Assembly (NCBI RefSeq): GCF_000016985.1
Contig: NC_009633.1
Coordinates: 4,817,539-4,881,538 of the forward strand
DNA length: 64,000 bases
Reading direction: 5' to 3'
Source of the DNA: Alkaliphilus metalliredigens QYMF
GTDB taxonomy: Bacteria; Bacillota; Clostridia; Peptostreptococcales; Natronincolaceae
The translations under genes and the position numbers were made by a program. Of this stretch, positions 35,088 through 44,606 are shown piece after piece (the first letter of the stretch is position 1; each line of letters starts with the position of its first letter). The notes under the pieces were generated by a model. The model had not been told where the DNA came from. It made no database searches and saw nothing but the letters and a program-made list of their open reading frames with translations.

Positions 35088-36491
35088 TCAGTGGTTCTTT
35101 GATTGCATAACTTTTTTCAATATCCTAATTCCTTCCGTTATCATCTTTTCATCTACATTTCCATAACCAAAGATTAATTGATTTAAATGCTCATCTCTGC
35201 GAACTGCATATTCCCTAACACAGTGGATATTTAGACCTTTACTTTTTAGTTTGTCTAAGTGCTCTTTTGTAAAGATTATGTCTTTCCATTGAGCGACTAA
35301 ATGCATACCTGTGGATTCTCCCATTATTTTTATATCAGGGAAGTTAATTTTTAGCTCATGAATTAGCTGGTTTTGCCTTCTTTTATAAACCTTTTTCATT
35401 TTTCTAATATGCTTGAGTAATTGTCCTTCCTCTATAAACCTTTCCAATGCCAGTTGAGTCAGGGTTTCTGTATGTAGATCGGAGATGTATTTCTCTTTCC
35501 TGCAATTATCAACCAGTTTTTCTGGAAGAATTAAATAACCTATCCTTAGGGCAGGAGATAATATTTTACTAAAGGTCCCAACATAGATGACATTTTCTGG
35601 TGCCAAGCCTTGAATGGAGGGAATTGGGTAGCCTTCATATCGATATTCACTGTCATAGTCGTCTTCAACGATGTAACAGTTTTTTTGCTTTGCATACTGG
35701 ATAAGCTCTAGCCGTCTTGCAATAGGCATCACTCCACCCAGTGGAAATTGATGGGAAGGAGTTACTAGGATTAGTTTAGGATGTAGCTCCTGGGGAAGTA
35801 ATCCTGTATTGAGTCCCTGTTCATCTACGGAAATTGATATACCCCTAGCTCCTCTTCTTTCAAAGGATTTTCTAATCTCTATATTAGTAGGGTCCTCACT
35901 GATGAAGCAATCCTCTTCTTTTAATAGTACTTGGGCAATAATCCCGAGGGCTTGCACAGCACCATTAGTAATAATAACCTGATTTTCATTACATTTAACA
36001 TTTCTCATTTGCTGTAAATAATCTACCAATGTTTTTCTTAATTTTAGATGTCCCATGGTTTCTGAATACCCTAAATCGCTTGGTTCTATTTCTGCGCAAA
36101 TGCTTTTATAAATTTGCCCCCACTTATTATGAGGAAAGCAGTCTAGGGCAGGTATGCCGGAACGAAAATTTATTTTTATTGATGGTTCCTGATTTTTTGA
36201 TAGGGTCTGTTTTGGTGTTGATGGACTTTCTTTTATCGTATCTATTTGAAGTCCTTCGGTTATATAGGTCCCCGAGCCTTCATGGCTCTGTATATAGCCT
36301 TCGCTCATTAATTGATCATAAGCTTCTATCACCACATTTCTAGAAACATTCAGTTCTTGTGCTAGGGCTCTTGTGGAGGGGAGCTTATTCTCCTCTTTTA
36401 ATTTGCCAGATAATATCATATCTCGAATCTGACTATACATTTGTTGAATGATAGACATATCACTTTTTTTATTTATTGTAATCCAAATCAT
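35088..36491 (-). CDS. MocR-type GntR regulator with PLP aminotransferase domain
   Basis: The protein (467 residues from ATG 36491, chosen for its GGAGGGG spacing) has an N-terminal GntR wHTH (IYSQIRDMILSGKL, KLPSTRALAQELNVSRNVV). The fold-type I aminotransferase domain has ITNGAVQALGII, VEDDYDSEYRYEG and VGTFSKILSPALRIGYL, with the PLP Lys in SK. Such regulators sense PLP-amino acid adducts. It is divergent from an EamA exporter 110 bp away, so it probably controls that gene. Confidence 0.92.
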   Translation of the reverse strand: MIWITINKKSDMSIIQQMYSQIRDMILSGKLKEENKLPSTRALAQELNVSRNVVIEAYDQLMSEGYIQSHEGSGTYITEGLQIDTIKESPSTPKQTLSKNQEPSIKINFRSGIPALDCFPHNKWGQIYKSICAEIEPSDLGYSETMGHLKLRKTLVDYLQQMRNVKCNENQVIITNGAVQALGIIAQVLLKEEDCFISEDPTNIEIRKSFERRGARGISISVDEQGLNTGLLPQELHPKLILVTPSHQFPLGGVMPIARRLELIQYAKQKNCYIVEDDYDSEYRYEGYPIPSIQGLAPENVIYVGTFSKILSPALRIGYLILPEKLVDNCRKEKYISDLHTETLTQLALERFIEEGQLLKHIRKMKKVYKRRQNQLIHELKINFPDIKIMGESTGMHLVAQWKDIIFTKEHLDKLKSKGLNIHCVREYAVRRDEHLNQLIFGYGNVDEKMITEGIRILKKVMQSKNH

Positions 36492-36607
36492 TTTCACCCC
36501 TCCAAGTGGCTCTATTAAATTTAATTAAAAGCGGATCTACATCTAACCACTTCTCTCATGCTATTATAATACCATAAAATGAAACTTAATTTAGAAGGAG
36601 TGGTTTG

Positions 36608-37549
36608 ATGAAACAATCTTATCGAGCATATGTAGAAATGACTTTAGGTATGTTCATATCAGGAAGTGCAGTAGTGGTTGGAAAAATCGTGGTAATAGAT
36701 ATGCCCATTTTCTTATTTCAGATATATAGCTTAGCTATCGCCCTGATTTTTTCAGGAATGATTCTTTTATGTAGGAAAGAGGGCTCTAGTGTAGTACAGC
36801 TTTCTAAAAAAAACCTAGTAGTTTTGTTTTTCCAGGCCTTGATGGGTACTTTCTTATATCGTGTATTTCTATTATATGGTCTTCGTTTTACTAGTGCTAG
36901 GGAAAGTGGTGCTATTCTTAGTACCATTCCAGCTGTGATTGCCCTTTTATCTTGGATTTTTTTGAAAGAAAAGATTCGCTCAAATACCATTTGGGGGATA
37001 TTTTTTAGTATTCTTGGAATTATAGTTTTTAATTTCACTACTTCTAGTACTGATATTGCTCTTTCCTATCGTCTATTTGGTAATCTTCTCGTTTTTTTTG
37101 CTGTGCTAGGAGAGTCTTTATTTACATTTTTACGGAAAAAGCTTTCACCTGTGCCGTCGCCTCTTGTGAGTACCTTTATGGTTTCTTTCTATGGCTTTAT
37201 GCTCGCTTTGCCCCTTGCTTTATATGAGCAGTATCATTTCAACTTATCTAGTTTAACCTATAAACACTACTTTGCAATACTTTATTATGGTGCTTTTGTA
37301 ACGGTACTTTCCTTTTCTCTATGGTTTGCTGGAATATCAAAGGTATCCGGCAGTACAGCAGGTGCCTATTATGGTATTTTTCCTATAAGTGTATTTCTTC
37401 TCTCTTATTTTATACTAGGTGAACCTATTTATCTTAAACATATTGTGGGCCTTCTCTTCATTGTTTCTTCTATTATATTACTATCTAAGCAATCTACTGT
37501 TAAAGATATCCAAATCGCATCTCATCCAGAAACACACAAGGATAAATAA
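36608..37549 (+). CDS. EamA/DMT-family transporter
   Basis: The 313-residue protein has ten hydrophobic helices and two EamA repeats (first ~10-145; second ~155-295, e.g. STAGAYYGIFPISVFLLSYF). ATG 36608 has AGAAGGAG 7 nt upstream. It is divergent from the MocR-type regulator, which suggests amino-acid or amine export. The C-terminus is His/Lys rich. Confidence 0.9.
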   Translation: MKQSYRAYVEMTLGMFISGSAVVVGKIVVIDMPIFLFQIYSLAIALIFSGMILLCRKEGSSVVQLSKKNLVVLFFQALMGTFLYRVFLLYGLRFTSARESGAILSTIPAVIALLSWIFLKEKIRSNTIWGIFFSILGIIVFNFTTSSTDIALSYRLFGNLLVFFAVLGESLFTFLRKKLSPVPSPLVSTFMVSFYGFMLALPLALYEQYHFNLSSLTYKHYFAILYYGAFVTVLSFSLWFAGISKVSGSTAGAYYGIFPISVFLLSYFILGEPIYLKHIVGLLFIVSSIILLSKQSTVKDIQIASHPETHKDK

Positions 37550-37756
37550 ATAAATCAATGATTTTCGTAAAGGCAAGTCGGGACAATCCTTGCTTGCTTT
37601 ACGCTAAAACCCTCTTCATATAAGGTATTTAAATAATCTGTTCCCATCCTATCATAAACAGGATATCATAAAACCCAATACTCATTAAATCGAATTTACA
37701 ACTCTATTACATTAGTTAATTACCATATGTGCTAAAATAAGAACGGAGGTGGTTTT

Positions 37757-38413
37757 ATGGCACACATTCTCATCGTCGAGGATGAACAATCCATAAACGA
37801 CCTTATTGCTATGAATCTCGAGCTGGTAGGCCATACCAGCACACAGGTCTATGAAGGCAATGAGGCGCTTGAATTCATAAAACAGAATACTTATTCACTG
37901 ATTATCCTAGACATCATGCTTCCAGAGCTAGATGGTTTTTCCCTGATGGAATATGTTCCTGAGAACATACCTGTAATTTTCCTCACTGCCATGGGTAATC
38001 TATCTGATCGAGTCAAAGGACTTAAACTAGGTGCAGACGATTATATTGTAAAGCCCTTTGAAACCATTGAACTGCTGGCCCGTATCGAAGCTGTACTCCG
38101 CCGTACCCAGCGATCTTTAAATATTTTTTCTCTTGATAGTACCGTTGTAAACCTAGAAAGCAGAGTCGTTACGGTGAACGGAGATGAAATTGAACTTACC
38201 CTTCGTGAATATGAATTACTGGAAATACTCATTAAAAATAGAAACATCGCACTATCTCGTGAAAAACTGCTGAAATTGGCCTGGGAGTACGACTACTTCG
38301 GAGAGACCAGAACAGTAGATGTACACATTCAGAAACTGCGTAAAAAATTAAATTGGGAAAACAAAATAAAAACTGTATATAAGATGGGGTATCGATTGGA
38401 GGTGGATCAGTGA
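37757..38413 (+). CDS. OmpR/PhoB-family response regulator
   Basis: The 218-residue protein has receiver motifs VEDEQ, the phospho-Asp in LIILDIMLPELDG (~52), FLTAMG and DDYIVKPFE. The C-terminal winged helix (~125-218) contains RLTLREYELLEILI-like and TVDVHIQKLRKKL. GGAGG precedes the ATG. The stop overlaps the kinase GTG start by 4 bp. Confidence 0.95.
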   Translation: MAHILIVEDEQSINDLIAMNLELVGHTSTQVYEGNEALEFIKQNTYSLIILDIMLPELDGFSLMEYVPENIPVIFLTAMGNLSDRVKGLKLGADDYIVKPFETIELLARIEAVLRRTQRSLNIFSLDSTVVNLESRVVTVNGDEIELTLREYELLEILIKNRNIALSREKLLKLAWEYDYFGETRTVDVHIQKLRKKLNWENKIKTVYKMGYRLEVDQ

Positions 38414-39855
38414 AGTTTTGGCAAAAAGCATTTATTGGCATTCTAATCATTTTCATTGTATCCATCAACATTAGCTCATACCTGACTTCTAAACATAGTT
38501 TTTCCCTTAATATGCAGCGGGATAAGAATCGAGCACTGGGTGAATATCACTTCATCAGGAATGGTATTCTTGAAGCAATTAACAGTAATTACTATCGTGA
38601 AGAAGCTGAGATACCGCCCGCCTCTATGGAAAGTGTGATGCGGTCCTATGCTAACTACTATAGAAAGCAAGATGTATTCTTAGAACTGAAACACTCCAAT
38701 GATCTTCTTTTCACAAATATCCCTTTTTCTGTCCCATACAGCACAGGTAATGAAGAATTAGATTGGAATGCTGTTGAATTACAAGTTCTATCAATCAACG
38801 AAAAAAGATACTTATATATCTCTGGGAGAGTCCATGGGCAACACCAAGATTATGCCCTTGCCTATGTTCGGGATCTATCTGAACTATATGATACCCACTC
38901 ACAACTTATTCGTTATCTCATTACGGTCAGTGCCTCAGTTGAGATCGTGTTGACATTGGTATTGCTACTGTTTTTAAGAAAGCTTACTCAGCCTATAAGA
39001 ATTATGCAAACAGCTACTCGTAAAATATCTAGCGGCGTATATGACGACCGAATCAGTATCCCAGGCAAAGATGAGTTCCATGACTTAGCAGAAAACTTCA
39101 ATCAGATGGCTTCCAGCATACAAGAAAAGATTACTGAGCTTGACAAAAATGCTCAAGATAAACAGCGTCTCGTGGACAATCTAGCCCACGAGCTGAGGAC
39201 ACCCCTTACAGCCATTCGTGGCTACGGTGAATATTTACAAAACGCTAATGCAAGTGAGCAGAATCGCATAAAAGCAACTGGTTATATTATTAGTGAAACT
39301 GATAGAATGCAAAACTTAGCATTTAAACTACTGGATTTAGCTCTCATAAAAAATAGTAAACTGGATGTTCACAGAATAATACCTTCTGAGCTGCTTCATC
39401 AGATAAGATTAGTATTAGCCCCGAAGTTAAAAGAAAAATCTATCAAGCTTGATATTCATTCCTCATTAAATGAATTATCGGGAGATTTTATCCTTCTTCA
39501 ATCACTATTGGTAAACCTTGTAGACAATGCAGTGAAAGCATCTACCGAGAATTCTTCCATACACCTGTCTGCTTATTTGGATATTGTACCAATACTTGAA
39601 GTAAAGGACTTTGGGTGTGGTATGGATGAGGAACAAACTGCTTTGGTATGTGAACCCTTTTATCGGGTGGACACAGCTCGTTCACGAAGTTCAGGTGGGA
39701 TAGGTTTGGGTTTGTCCCTTTGCAGGGAGATTGCCCATCTGCATGGCGCCCAGTTAAAGATCTATTCTTGTTTAGGAAAAGGCACCAGCGTTCAAATTCT
39801 TTTTACAACTCCTTTACAACCTTCTGAAAACTCCGTAACCTATAAGGATGTATGA
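38410..39855 (+). CDS. Sensor histidine kinase
   Basis: The 481-residue kinase has TM helices near 8-28 and 168-192 around an extracellular sensor of ~140 residues. HAMP (~190-245) is followed by HisKA with NLAHELRTPLTAIRGYGEYL (~260) and an HATPase domain (LVNLVDNAVKA; GIGLGLSLCREIAHLHGAQL). It starts at GTG overlapping the response-regulator stop. Signal unknown. The following secreted protein is a likely output or sensor partner. Confidence 0.95.
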   Translation: MKFWQKAFIGILIIFIVSINISSYLTSKHSFSLNMQRDKNRALGEYHFIRNGILEAINSNYYREEAEIPPASMESVMRSYANYYRKQDVFLELKHSNDLLFTNIPFSVPYSTGNEELDWNAVELQVLSINEKRYLYISGRVHGQHQDYALAYVRDLSELYDTHSQLIRYLITVSASVEIVLTLVLLLFLRKLTQPIRIMQTATRKISSGVYDDRISIPGKDEFHDLAENFNQMASSIQEKITELDKNAQDKQRLVDNLAHELRTPLTAIRGYGEYLQNANASEQNRIKATGYIISETDRMQNLAFKLLDLALIKNSKLDVHRIIPSELLHQIRLVLAPKLKEKSIKLDIHSSLNELSGDFILLQSLLVNLVDNAVKASTENSSIHLSAYLDIVPILEVKDFGCGMDEEQTALVCEPFYRVDTARSRSSGGIGLGLSLCREIAHLHGAQLKIYSCLGKGTSVQILFTTPLQPSENSVTYKDV

Positions 39856-39902
39856 TGTATTTGTAGTACTACATTACATTTATTAAAAAGGAGATTATAA
39901 AA

Positions 39903-40775
39903 ATGGCAAAATTTAAAACAATCGTTAAAAAGACATGGGTATTTATTGCAGCTGCTACTCTGATAGTGGGAAGCAACTCCTTGATGGTTTCTGCTCTTAA
40001 CCGTAATATACCTGAAAGTGCATCGGCTTATGTAGTTCTCGATACAAACAATAATACGGCATATAGTAAAAATCAAACTGCCGAAACTGAAGATACGGTG
40101 GAATACTCCGTTGTTGACCTATCTAAGAGAGTCCATGATGGTGCCCACGAAAATGCAATCAAAGACAAATTAAGCTATATAAAAGATATTACACCTGAGC
40201 AGATCGAGGAAAAATACAATGCTACTATAGCGAATATGATTCCAGGAGAAAAAGATATTTCAGCAGAACAGGCTGCCTCCTATGCTGTAGCCGTACTTGA
40301 AAAGGCCTATGGAGTAGATTTAACAGGTTACACCGCTGAAGCAAGTTTTTCAAGAAGTCCTGTTCCAAACTCAGATATTTGGGGAATAACATTCCTCTCT
40401 CCTAATGAAGCCGAGAGTTCAAAGAGTTATCATGTCTCCGTAGATTCTGTGAGCGGTACAATAATTCATGTAGGTTTTTACAACCTCAATTCTAGGGACG
40501 ATAATAATAAGGATCTAGAAAGCCCTGAATGGAAAAATAAAGCTGTACAGGAAATTTTAAAATTAATCCCAGAAAATGTTACAATAAGCAGCAGTAAAGT
40601 GGTATTCTCAGACCCACAAACTGGCGTCACCGTAGTATCCGAGCTATCTGACGGCTCCGCATACGCAGTTCGCTTAATCGGTGAAAACAAGGAAGTAGCA
40701 GTCATCATATACTTCCCAGATGGTTACGATGGAAGTTTCGATCCCAAACCACTGACAGATAAAGCAGTAGGCTAA
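39903..40775 (+). CDS. Secreted protein of unknown function (possible PepSY-like domain)
   Basis: The 290-residue protein has a signal peptide (KKTWVFIAAATLIVGS, cleavage near VSALN). The mature part has ISAEQAASYAVAVLEKAYGV and a later SSKSYHVSVDSVSGTIIHV, which look like PepSY-type repeats (helix plus beta-hairpin). AAGGAG precedes the ATG. It sits 47 bp after the kinase gene and ends at a strong hairpin, so it is probably co-expressed with the TCS. Confidence 0.65.
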   Translation: MAKFKTIVKKTWVFIAAATLIVGSNSLMVSALNRNIPESASAYVVLDTNNNTAYSKNQTAETEDTVEYSVVDLSKRVHDGAHENAIKDKLSYIKDITPEQIEEKYNATIANMIPGEKDISAEQAASYAVAVLEKAYGVDLTGYTAEASFSRSPVPNSDIWGITFLSPNEAESSKSYHVSVDSVSGTIIHVGFYNLNSRDDNNKDLESPEWKNKAVQEILKLIPENVTISSSKVVFSDPQTGVTVVSELSDGSAYAVRLIGENKEVAVIIYFPDGYDGSFDPKPLTDKAVG

Positions 40776-40783
40776 TATATCAA

Positions 40784-40827
40784 TAGGACGGCTTATTTGA
40801 TATAAACTTATCAAACAGGCCGTCCTA
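40784..40827. terminator. Strong bidirectional hairpin
   Basis: TAGGACGGC and GCCGTCCTA form the outer stem; TTTGATA and TATCAAA the inner stem. It closes the TCS/secreted-protein operon. Confidence 0.8.
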
Positions 40828-40975
40828 TACTTACATATCGTTTCACTCACCAGCTTTACTAGCTAAATGAGCTCGTCTTTCTCACCCCTCAAAATATTCA
40901 TTATACCATCCACTAGTAATCCATTCAGCCAAAGCCCACTGGGACGATCTATGCTGAAAACACTAAGGTCTAGAG

Positions 40976-41004
40976 AAAATCACCGTCACTTATGGTAAGG
41001 TTCA
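40976..41004 (-). repeat. rlmH 3'-end-like attachment site, distal copy
   Basis: On the minus strand, 29 bases match the 3' end of rlmH and the bases just after it (58739-58767) at 25 of 29 positions. They encode EPYHK and a stop as in RlmH, though no rlmH gene lies upstream here. Flanks on both sides differ. It is in the same orientation as the rlmH copy, as for SCC-type attL/attR. Confidence 0.7.
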
Positions 41005-41049
41005 GCGTATCGCTGTAACTGCGGTTTCGTATCTTTATTATTATTAATA

Positions 41050-41352
41050 TTGGTAAACGAAATGCCCCCTTCAAGAAAGCCTAGGCGTGTGTTTACACCA
41101 GAATTTAAAAGTCAGATGGTTCAACTTTACCATAATAGAAAAAGAAAATGTGACATTATCAAAGAATATGATGTTGCTGCATTCGTTCTTGATAAATGGA
41201 TTAAACAAGCGGAAACAACAGGTTCTTTTGAAAAGAAGGATAATCGGAGCACCCAAGAACAAGAAATCATTAAACTCAAGAAAGAGTTAAAACAACTGCA
41301 AATGGAGAATGACATTCTAAAGCAAGCAGCATTGATCTTAGGACAAAGGTAA
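41050..41352 (+). CDS. IS3-family transposase OrfA
   Basis: The 100-residue protein has an HTH (KPRRVFTPEFKSQMVQLYHN; CDIIKEYDVAAFVLDKWIKQ) and a leucine-zipper coiled coil (EIIKLKKELKQLQMENDILKQ, split) ending ALILGQR. It matches IS3/IS150-group OrfA. It looks intact, but the partner OrfB is broken, so the element is dead. Confidence 0.88.
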   Translation: MVNEMPPSRKPRRVFTPEFKSQMVQLYHNRKRKCDIIKEYDVAAFVLDKWIKQAETTGSFEKKDNRSTQEQEIIKLKKELKQLQMENDILKQAALILGQR

Positions 41353-41354
41353 AT

Positions 41355-41960
41355 GTGATAAAAAATAATGTACACAAATACCCAATGTCAGCAATGTGCA
41401 AAGTCTTACAAATCTCAAGAAGTACGTATTATTATGAAGCTACACAAAATTCTGATGAGAGCCTATTAACCAAACATATTACTGATATATTTAAATCTAG
41501 TCGCAATAATTATGGCACTCGTAAAATTAATAGAGAACTCCTAAAAAGAGGATATCAAGTTTCACGCCGCCGTATTGGCAGGATTATGAAACAAGAGGGA
41601 CTTATATATAATTACACCATTGCTCAATTTAAACCAACTACTGACAAAACTAATTAATCTAAAGTAGCTAATTTAGCAGATCTCAACTTTGATGAACAGC
41701 TTCATTTAAATGTCGTAGTAAGCTATTTGACCTATGTAAGGGTAGGTATGAGTTGGAACTATATCTGTATTCTTATTGATTTATTTAACCGATAAATTAT
41801 TGGATACATTAGATGGCTTGAAATTTCAACTAGATGACTATGTTAACTGGTTTAATAACCATAGATTCCATTCATCACTAGGATATTTATCACTAACTCA
41901 GTATAAAAGTAATACCCTTAAAAAAACTGTCCAAATAAGTAAATAAGTGTTGACAGTCCA
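41355..41960 (+). pseudogene. Broken IS3-family OrfB (DDE transposase)
   Basis: The HTH_21/N-terminal part is readable (NNVHKYPMSAMCKVLQISRS, then YYYEA). A stop at 41657 interrupts it. Fragments of the rve core (HLNVVVSYLTYV, SWNYICILIDLFNR) and the C-terminal end (WFNNHRFHSSLGYLS) remain after a large internal deletion. Confidence 0.85.
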
Positions 41961-42120
41961 ACCTTGTTATTAAGCGCTTACTGATTAGATAATCATTGGC
42001 TCCCATATCTAAACCTATTACTCTGTCTTCTATATCACTACGGGCAGATTAGATCTAGAATAACTAAATCATATTCATCCTCAGCTAAAAGCAATTTCAT
42101 CTCGTTATACGCTCCTCTGC
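41961..42120 (-). pseudogene. Fragment of an OmpR-type response regulator
   Basis: Minus-strand frames encode LLLAEDEYDLVILDL (phospho-Asp region). After a deletion with frameshift comes ARSDIEDRVIGLDMGANDYL (the receiver alpha4-beta5 region). The rest is cut off at the IS right end. The missing middle is about 25 residues. The kinase partner is not present. Confidence 0.75.
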
Positions 42121-42175
42121 TTAGTATAAAAAATGACGCAGCAGTAATTATAGCGCTGCCCCAAAACTATTTTGA

Positions 42176-42376
42176 TTAATTTGTAACTACCTTAGCAGGT
42201 TCAGTTTTGCTCATATCAACATTGTCAAGATTTTCTGTCTTAACTGTTTCTAACTTTGTAGCCGATTCAAACTTCGAAGATGTAGAAGATGCAAATGCTG
42301 CCATAGACATTGATACAATCATTGTAACTGCTAGTGCTGAAATACCCATTATTTTAATTTTTCTTGTTATATACAT
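42176..42376 (-). CDS. Small secreted peptide, ~66 aa
   Basis: Start chosen at ATG 42376 (AGAAGG upstream), giving a signal peptide (KIKIMGISALAVTMIVSMSM) cleaved near AFAS. The mature ~35 residues are hydrophilic (SKFESATKLETVKTENLDNV). No family recognised. It lies inside the att-bounded island, surrounded by broken genes. Confidence 0.5.
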   Translation of the reverse strand: MYITRKIKIMGISALAVTMIVSMSMAAFASSTSSKFESATKLETVKTENLDNVDMSKTEPAKVVTN

Positions 42377-42448
42377 GATAAAGCCTTCTGTTATTTGTTT
42401 TATTTTTGTAAGGTTGCAACCTATGTACCTAGTATACCAAAACAAAAG

Positions 42449-42800
42449 TTAGGAGACGGTTAGTTTTATATTCTCAGCAACTCTAAATTTAACTATCTCA
42501 ATTACTAATTTATATGGCAGTGGCTTTTCTATAGGGAATTGAACTGCTCCTTTTCCTCCTGTATACTCTGATAATTCATGCTTGAATGCCTCAATTCCAC
42601 TAGGTGCTGGATAAAATCCAATACGGTTTTTAAAAGCAGCAAAATGCACAATTTTTTATATAGCACAAATGTAGGCATTTGATAACTTATCTTTTCCTTA
42701 GCATCTGGTGCTGCCCCTTTTATAACATTCCTTAACGTTTTAAATATTTCCTGAACCTCTTCTGGAAATTTAGAAATATAGTCATCAATCGGTTTATAGA
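42449..42800 (-). pseudogene. Frameshifted DUF1801 (YdhG-like) gene
   Basis: One frame encodes KPIDDYISKFPEEVQEIFK and KISYQMPTFVLYK. After a single-base slip in an A run near 42650, another frame continues VHFAAFKNRIGFYPAPSGIE and QFPIEKPLPYKL, the DUF1801 pattern. The usual start codon is missing too. It is therefore a pseudogene (or carries a sequencing slip). Confidence 0.75.
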
Positions 42801-42924
42801 AAAAATTATATAATAATATTTACTCTATTAATCCTACTGCTTTTAATAGGTTTCTAATAGCAGTTGCAGCTTCTGTATCGGTGAACTTTCCTATCTTAGC
42901 TTTAACCGTCACCAATCTGATCTG

Positions 42925-44226
42925 CTATTTAAAGTTATATCTGATTGGGTATAAGTCAGATAGCATATTCGTAGCATTTATATTTATTCTATTTTCAACA
43001 TCTGCCCCCTCCGTTCCTGACAGTATCTCTGGGTTATAGATTAAAACACGTTTTCCTTGAATATGTTTAGGAATATTTAGTTTCAATATTTTAGGATTCT
43101 CTCCACTGCTGTAAATAAGGATATCCTCACCATCACCACCTATAGGCGTCCTGCTAATTACTCTATCATCAACATCTTTTAAAGTAACCATTCCCTCTTC
43201 ATTAAGCTCGAATCTGAACCTACCATTATCTGTTTGAATTACTCTATATAAGTGAGGCGCTTTGGTTTCAGTACTTTCACCAAACACTAATGTTGCTCCT
43301 GCCACAAGTATAAATGTTAGCATCAGACTAAGTACTGATGTTTTCTTAAATTTCATAATAGACACGATTCTTTCTTCAGTGGCATTTTTGCTGAAACTGC
43401 TATATAAAGGGGTACATTTAGTTCTACCTTCCGCCATTTCAATTAAGGATAACGCATAATGAGATTTTGTGCTCTCACCGAATAGTTTGATTACCTCCTC
43501 ATCGCAGGCAATCTCCAAATCTCTATTCATTAACACATACAATACCCATACCATAGGGTTGAACCAATGTAAGCATAGTGCAATGATCAGTAAAAGCTTC
43601 CATAGAGCATCAAATCGCTTAATATGTATACATTCATGAGCAAGAATATATCTGACTTCCAGTTCGTTGCTGTAATCCATAGACTTTGGAAGTATAATTT
43701 TAGGCTTTAGTATGCCATAGGTGAGGGGTGTTGTCACTTTATCGGATACTAGAATTCTAATGAGTCGATTTGTCTTTTGCTCACTCAACCATTTGTCAAT
43801 CAAATTATTCCCTTTAATTGGCAACGCTGTTCTAATTTCTCTATAGCTTCTATAAAAGGATACGACAAAAAATAGAGCAAGCAAAGCGATACCCGCAATC
43901 CAAAGTATCATCATGGGTTCTATGTACCAAGGTTTATTCACTGCCTCCACATATTCTGTATTTCCATAGATAAACACTCTTGCATCGTTGCTATTTGTCC
44001 CTCCGACTTCTAGTGCAAATTTTTCCTTTAAGCGATTAATCACGTTATACAGACCAAATTTTGAAGGAATGGAAAAAGGAATGATCAATCTAGATAAAGC
44101 AATTCCCCAAAGTACAATAAAGGTTGTTTTAGGTAGCCTGTTAATGGCAAGTCCTCTTATAACAACAACCATCAGAATAAGAATGCCGGCTGAGACACTC
44201 ATTTGCAACAGATTCATTGTATTCAC
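42925..44226 (-). CDS. BlaR1/MecR1-like M56 peptidase without penicillin-binding domain
   Basis: The 433-residue protein has N-terminal TM helices (~8-27, 33-53, ~108-128). The zinc motif ILAHECIHIKRFDALW (HExxH, ~200) follows, and a further TM near 305. The C-terminal ~120 residues are extracellular and beta-rich (YRVIQTDNGRFRFELNEEG). They lack SxxK and KTG motifs of the penicillin sensor. Family role: signal-triggered cleavage that inactivates the BlaI repressor. The gene follows blaI with a 1-bp gap. The inducing signal is unknown. Confidence 0.88.
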   Translation of the reverse strand: MNTMNLLQMSVSAGILILMVVVIRGLAINRLPKTTFIVLWGIALSRLIIPFSIPSKFGLYNVINRLKEKFALEVGGTNSNDARVFIYGNTEYVEAVNKPWYIEPMMILWIAGIALLALFFVVSFYRSYREIRTALPIKGNNLIDKWLSEQKTNRLIRILVSDKVTTPLTYGILKPKIILPKSMDYSNELEVRYILAHECIHIKRFDALWKLLLIIALCLHWFNPMVWVLYVLMNRDLEIACDEEVIKLFGESTKSHYALSLIEMAEGRTKCTPLYSSFSKNATEERIVSIMKFKKTSVLSLMLTFILVAGATLVFGESTETKAPHLYRVIQTDNGRFRFELNEEGMVTLKDVDDRVISRTPIGGDGEDILIYSSGENPKILKLNIPKHIQGKRVLIYNPEILSGTEGADVENRININATNMLSDLYPIRYNFK

Positions 44227-44227
44227 C

Positions 44228-44587
44228 TCACTTCAACTTATCAACAATTTTTTTTAATTTGTCAATTTGCTCTTTCGTTAGGTTTTTTTCATTAACAAAT
44301 GTCGCAAAGAACATTTCTGTAGATCCATCAAACATTTTGTTAATCAGTTCTTCTGTTTCCTGCTCCTGGATCTCTTCCTTGGAGAGCAGCGCCCTGCATA
44401 TAAAATTAGGTTCCAATCTTTCAATGGCATCTTTGTCAATACATTTTTTGATGACAGTATAGGTGGTATTTCTATTCCAACCTGTTTCTTCTTTTAAAAT
44501 AAGGGCAAGCTGACCTGCCGTCAAATTACCTTCTCTCCATAGCACTTCCATCACCTTTAGTTCGGAATCGAATAATTTAATTTTCAT
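44228..44587 (-). CDS. BlaI/MecI/CopY-family repressor
   Basis: The ~119-residue protein has a winged helix (KLFDSELKVMEVLWREGNLT, NRNTTYTVIKKCIDKDAIE) and a C-terminal dimerisation helix set. ATG 44587 is 8 nt after AAGGAG. Three ACTAT-N4-ATAGT-like dyads overlap its promoter, consistent with autorepression. A second promoter of the same design drives the transporter operon. blaI is transcribed with the BlaR1-like gene. Confidence 0.92.
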   Translation of the reverse strand: MKIKLFDSELKVMEVLWREGNLTAGQLALILKEETGWNRNTTYTVIKKCIDKDAIERLEPNFICRALLSKEEIQEQETEELINKMFDGSTEMFFATFVNEKNLTKEQIDKLKKIVDKLK

Positions 44588-44606
44588 ATTCATCTCTCCT
44601 TACTTG

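Larger units (their letters stand above)
41050..41960 (+). mobile_element. Degenerate IS3-family (IS150-like) element
   Basis: OrfA is intact. The OrfB frame (41355-41657: SRNNYGTRKINRELLKRGYQ) stops early, then decayed DDE-region pieces follow (LIDLFNR then a jump to YVNWFNNHRFHSSLGYL). The right end resembles an IS3 terminus (GTTGACAGTCCA to 41960). A matching left end was not found near 41000. At 41961 a response-regulator relic begins, so the IS truncated it. Confidence 0.85.

Noticed and set aside
42820-42912. 30-codon minus-strand ORF right after the BlaR1-like gene (VTVKAKIGKFTDTEAATAIR, then NLLKAVGLIE)
   Set aside because: It looks like the end of some protein, but there is no ribosome site and no recognised family. 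Not called.
42925-44593. Beta-lactam resistance locus
   Set aside because: blaI/blaR1-like genes are present, but there is no beta-lactamase or PBP gene and the sensor lacks a penicillin-binding domain.
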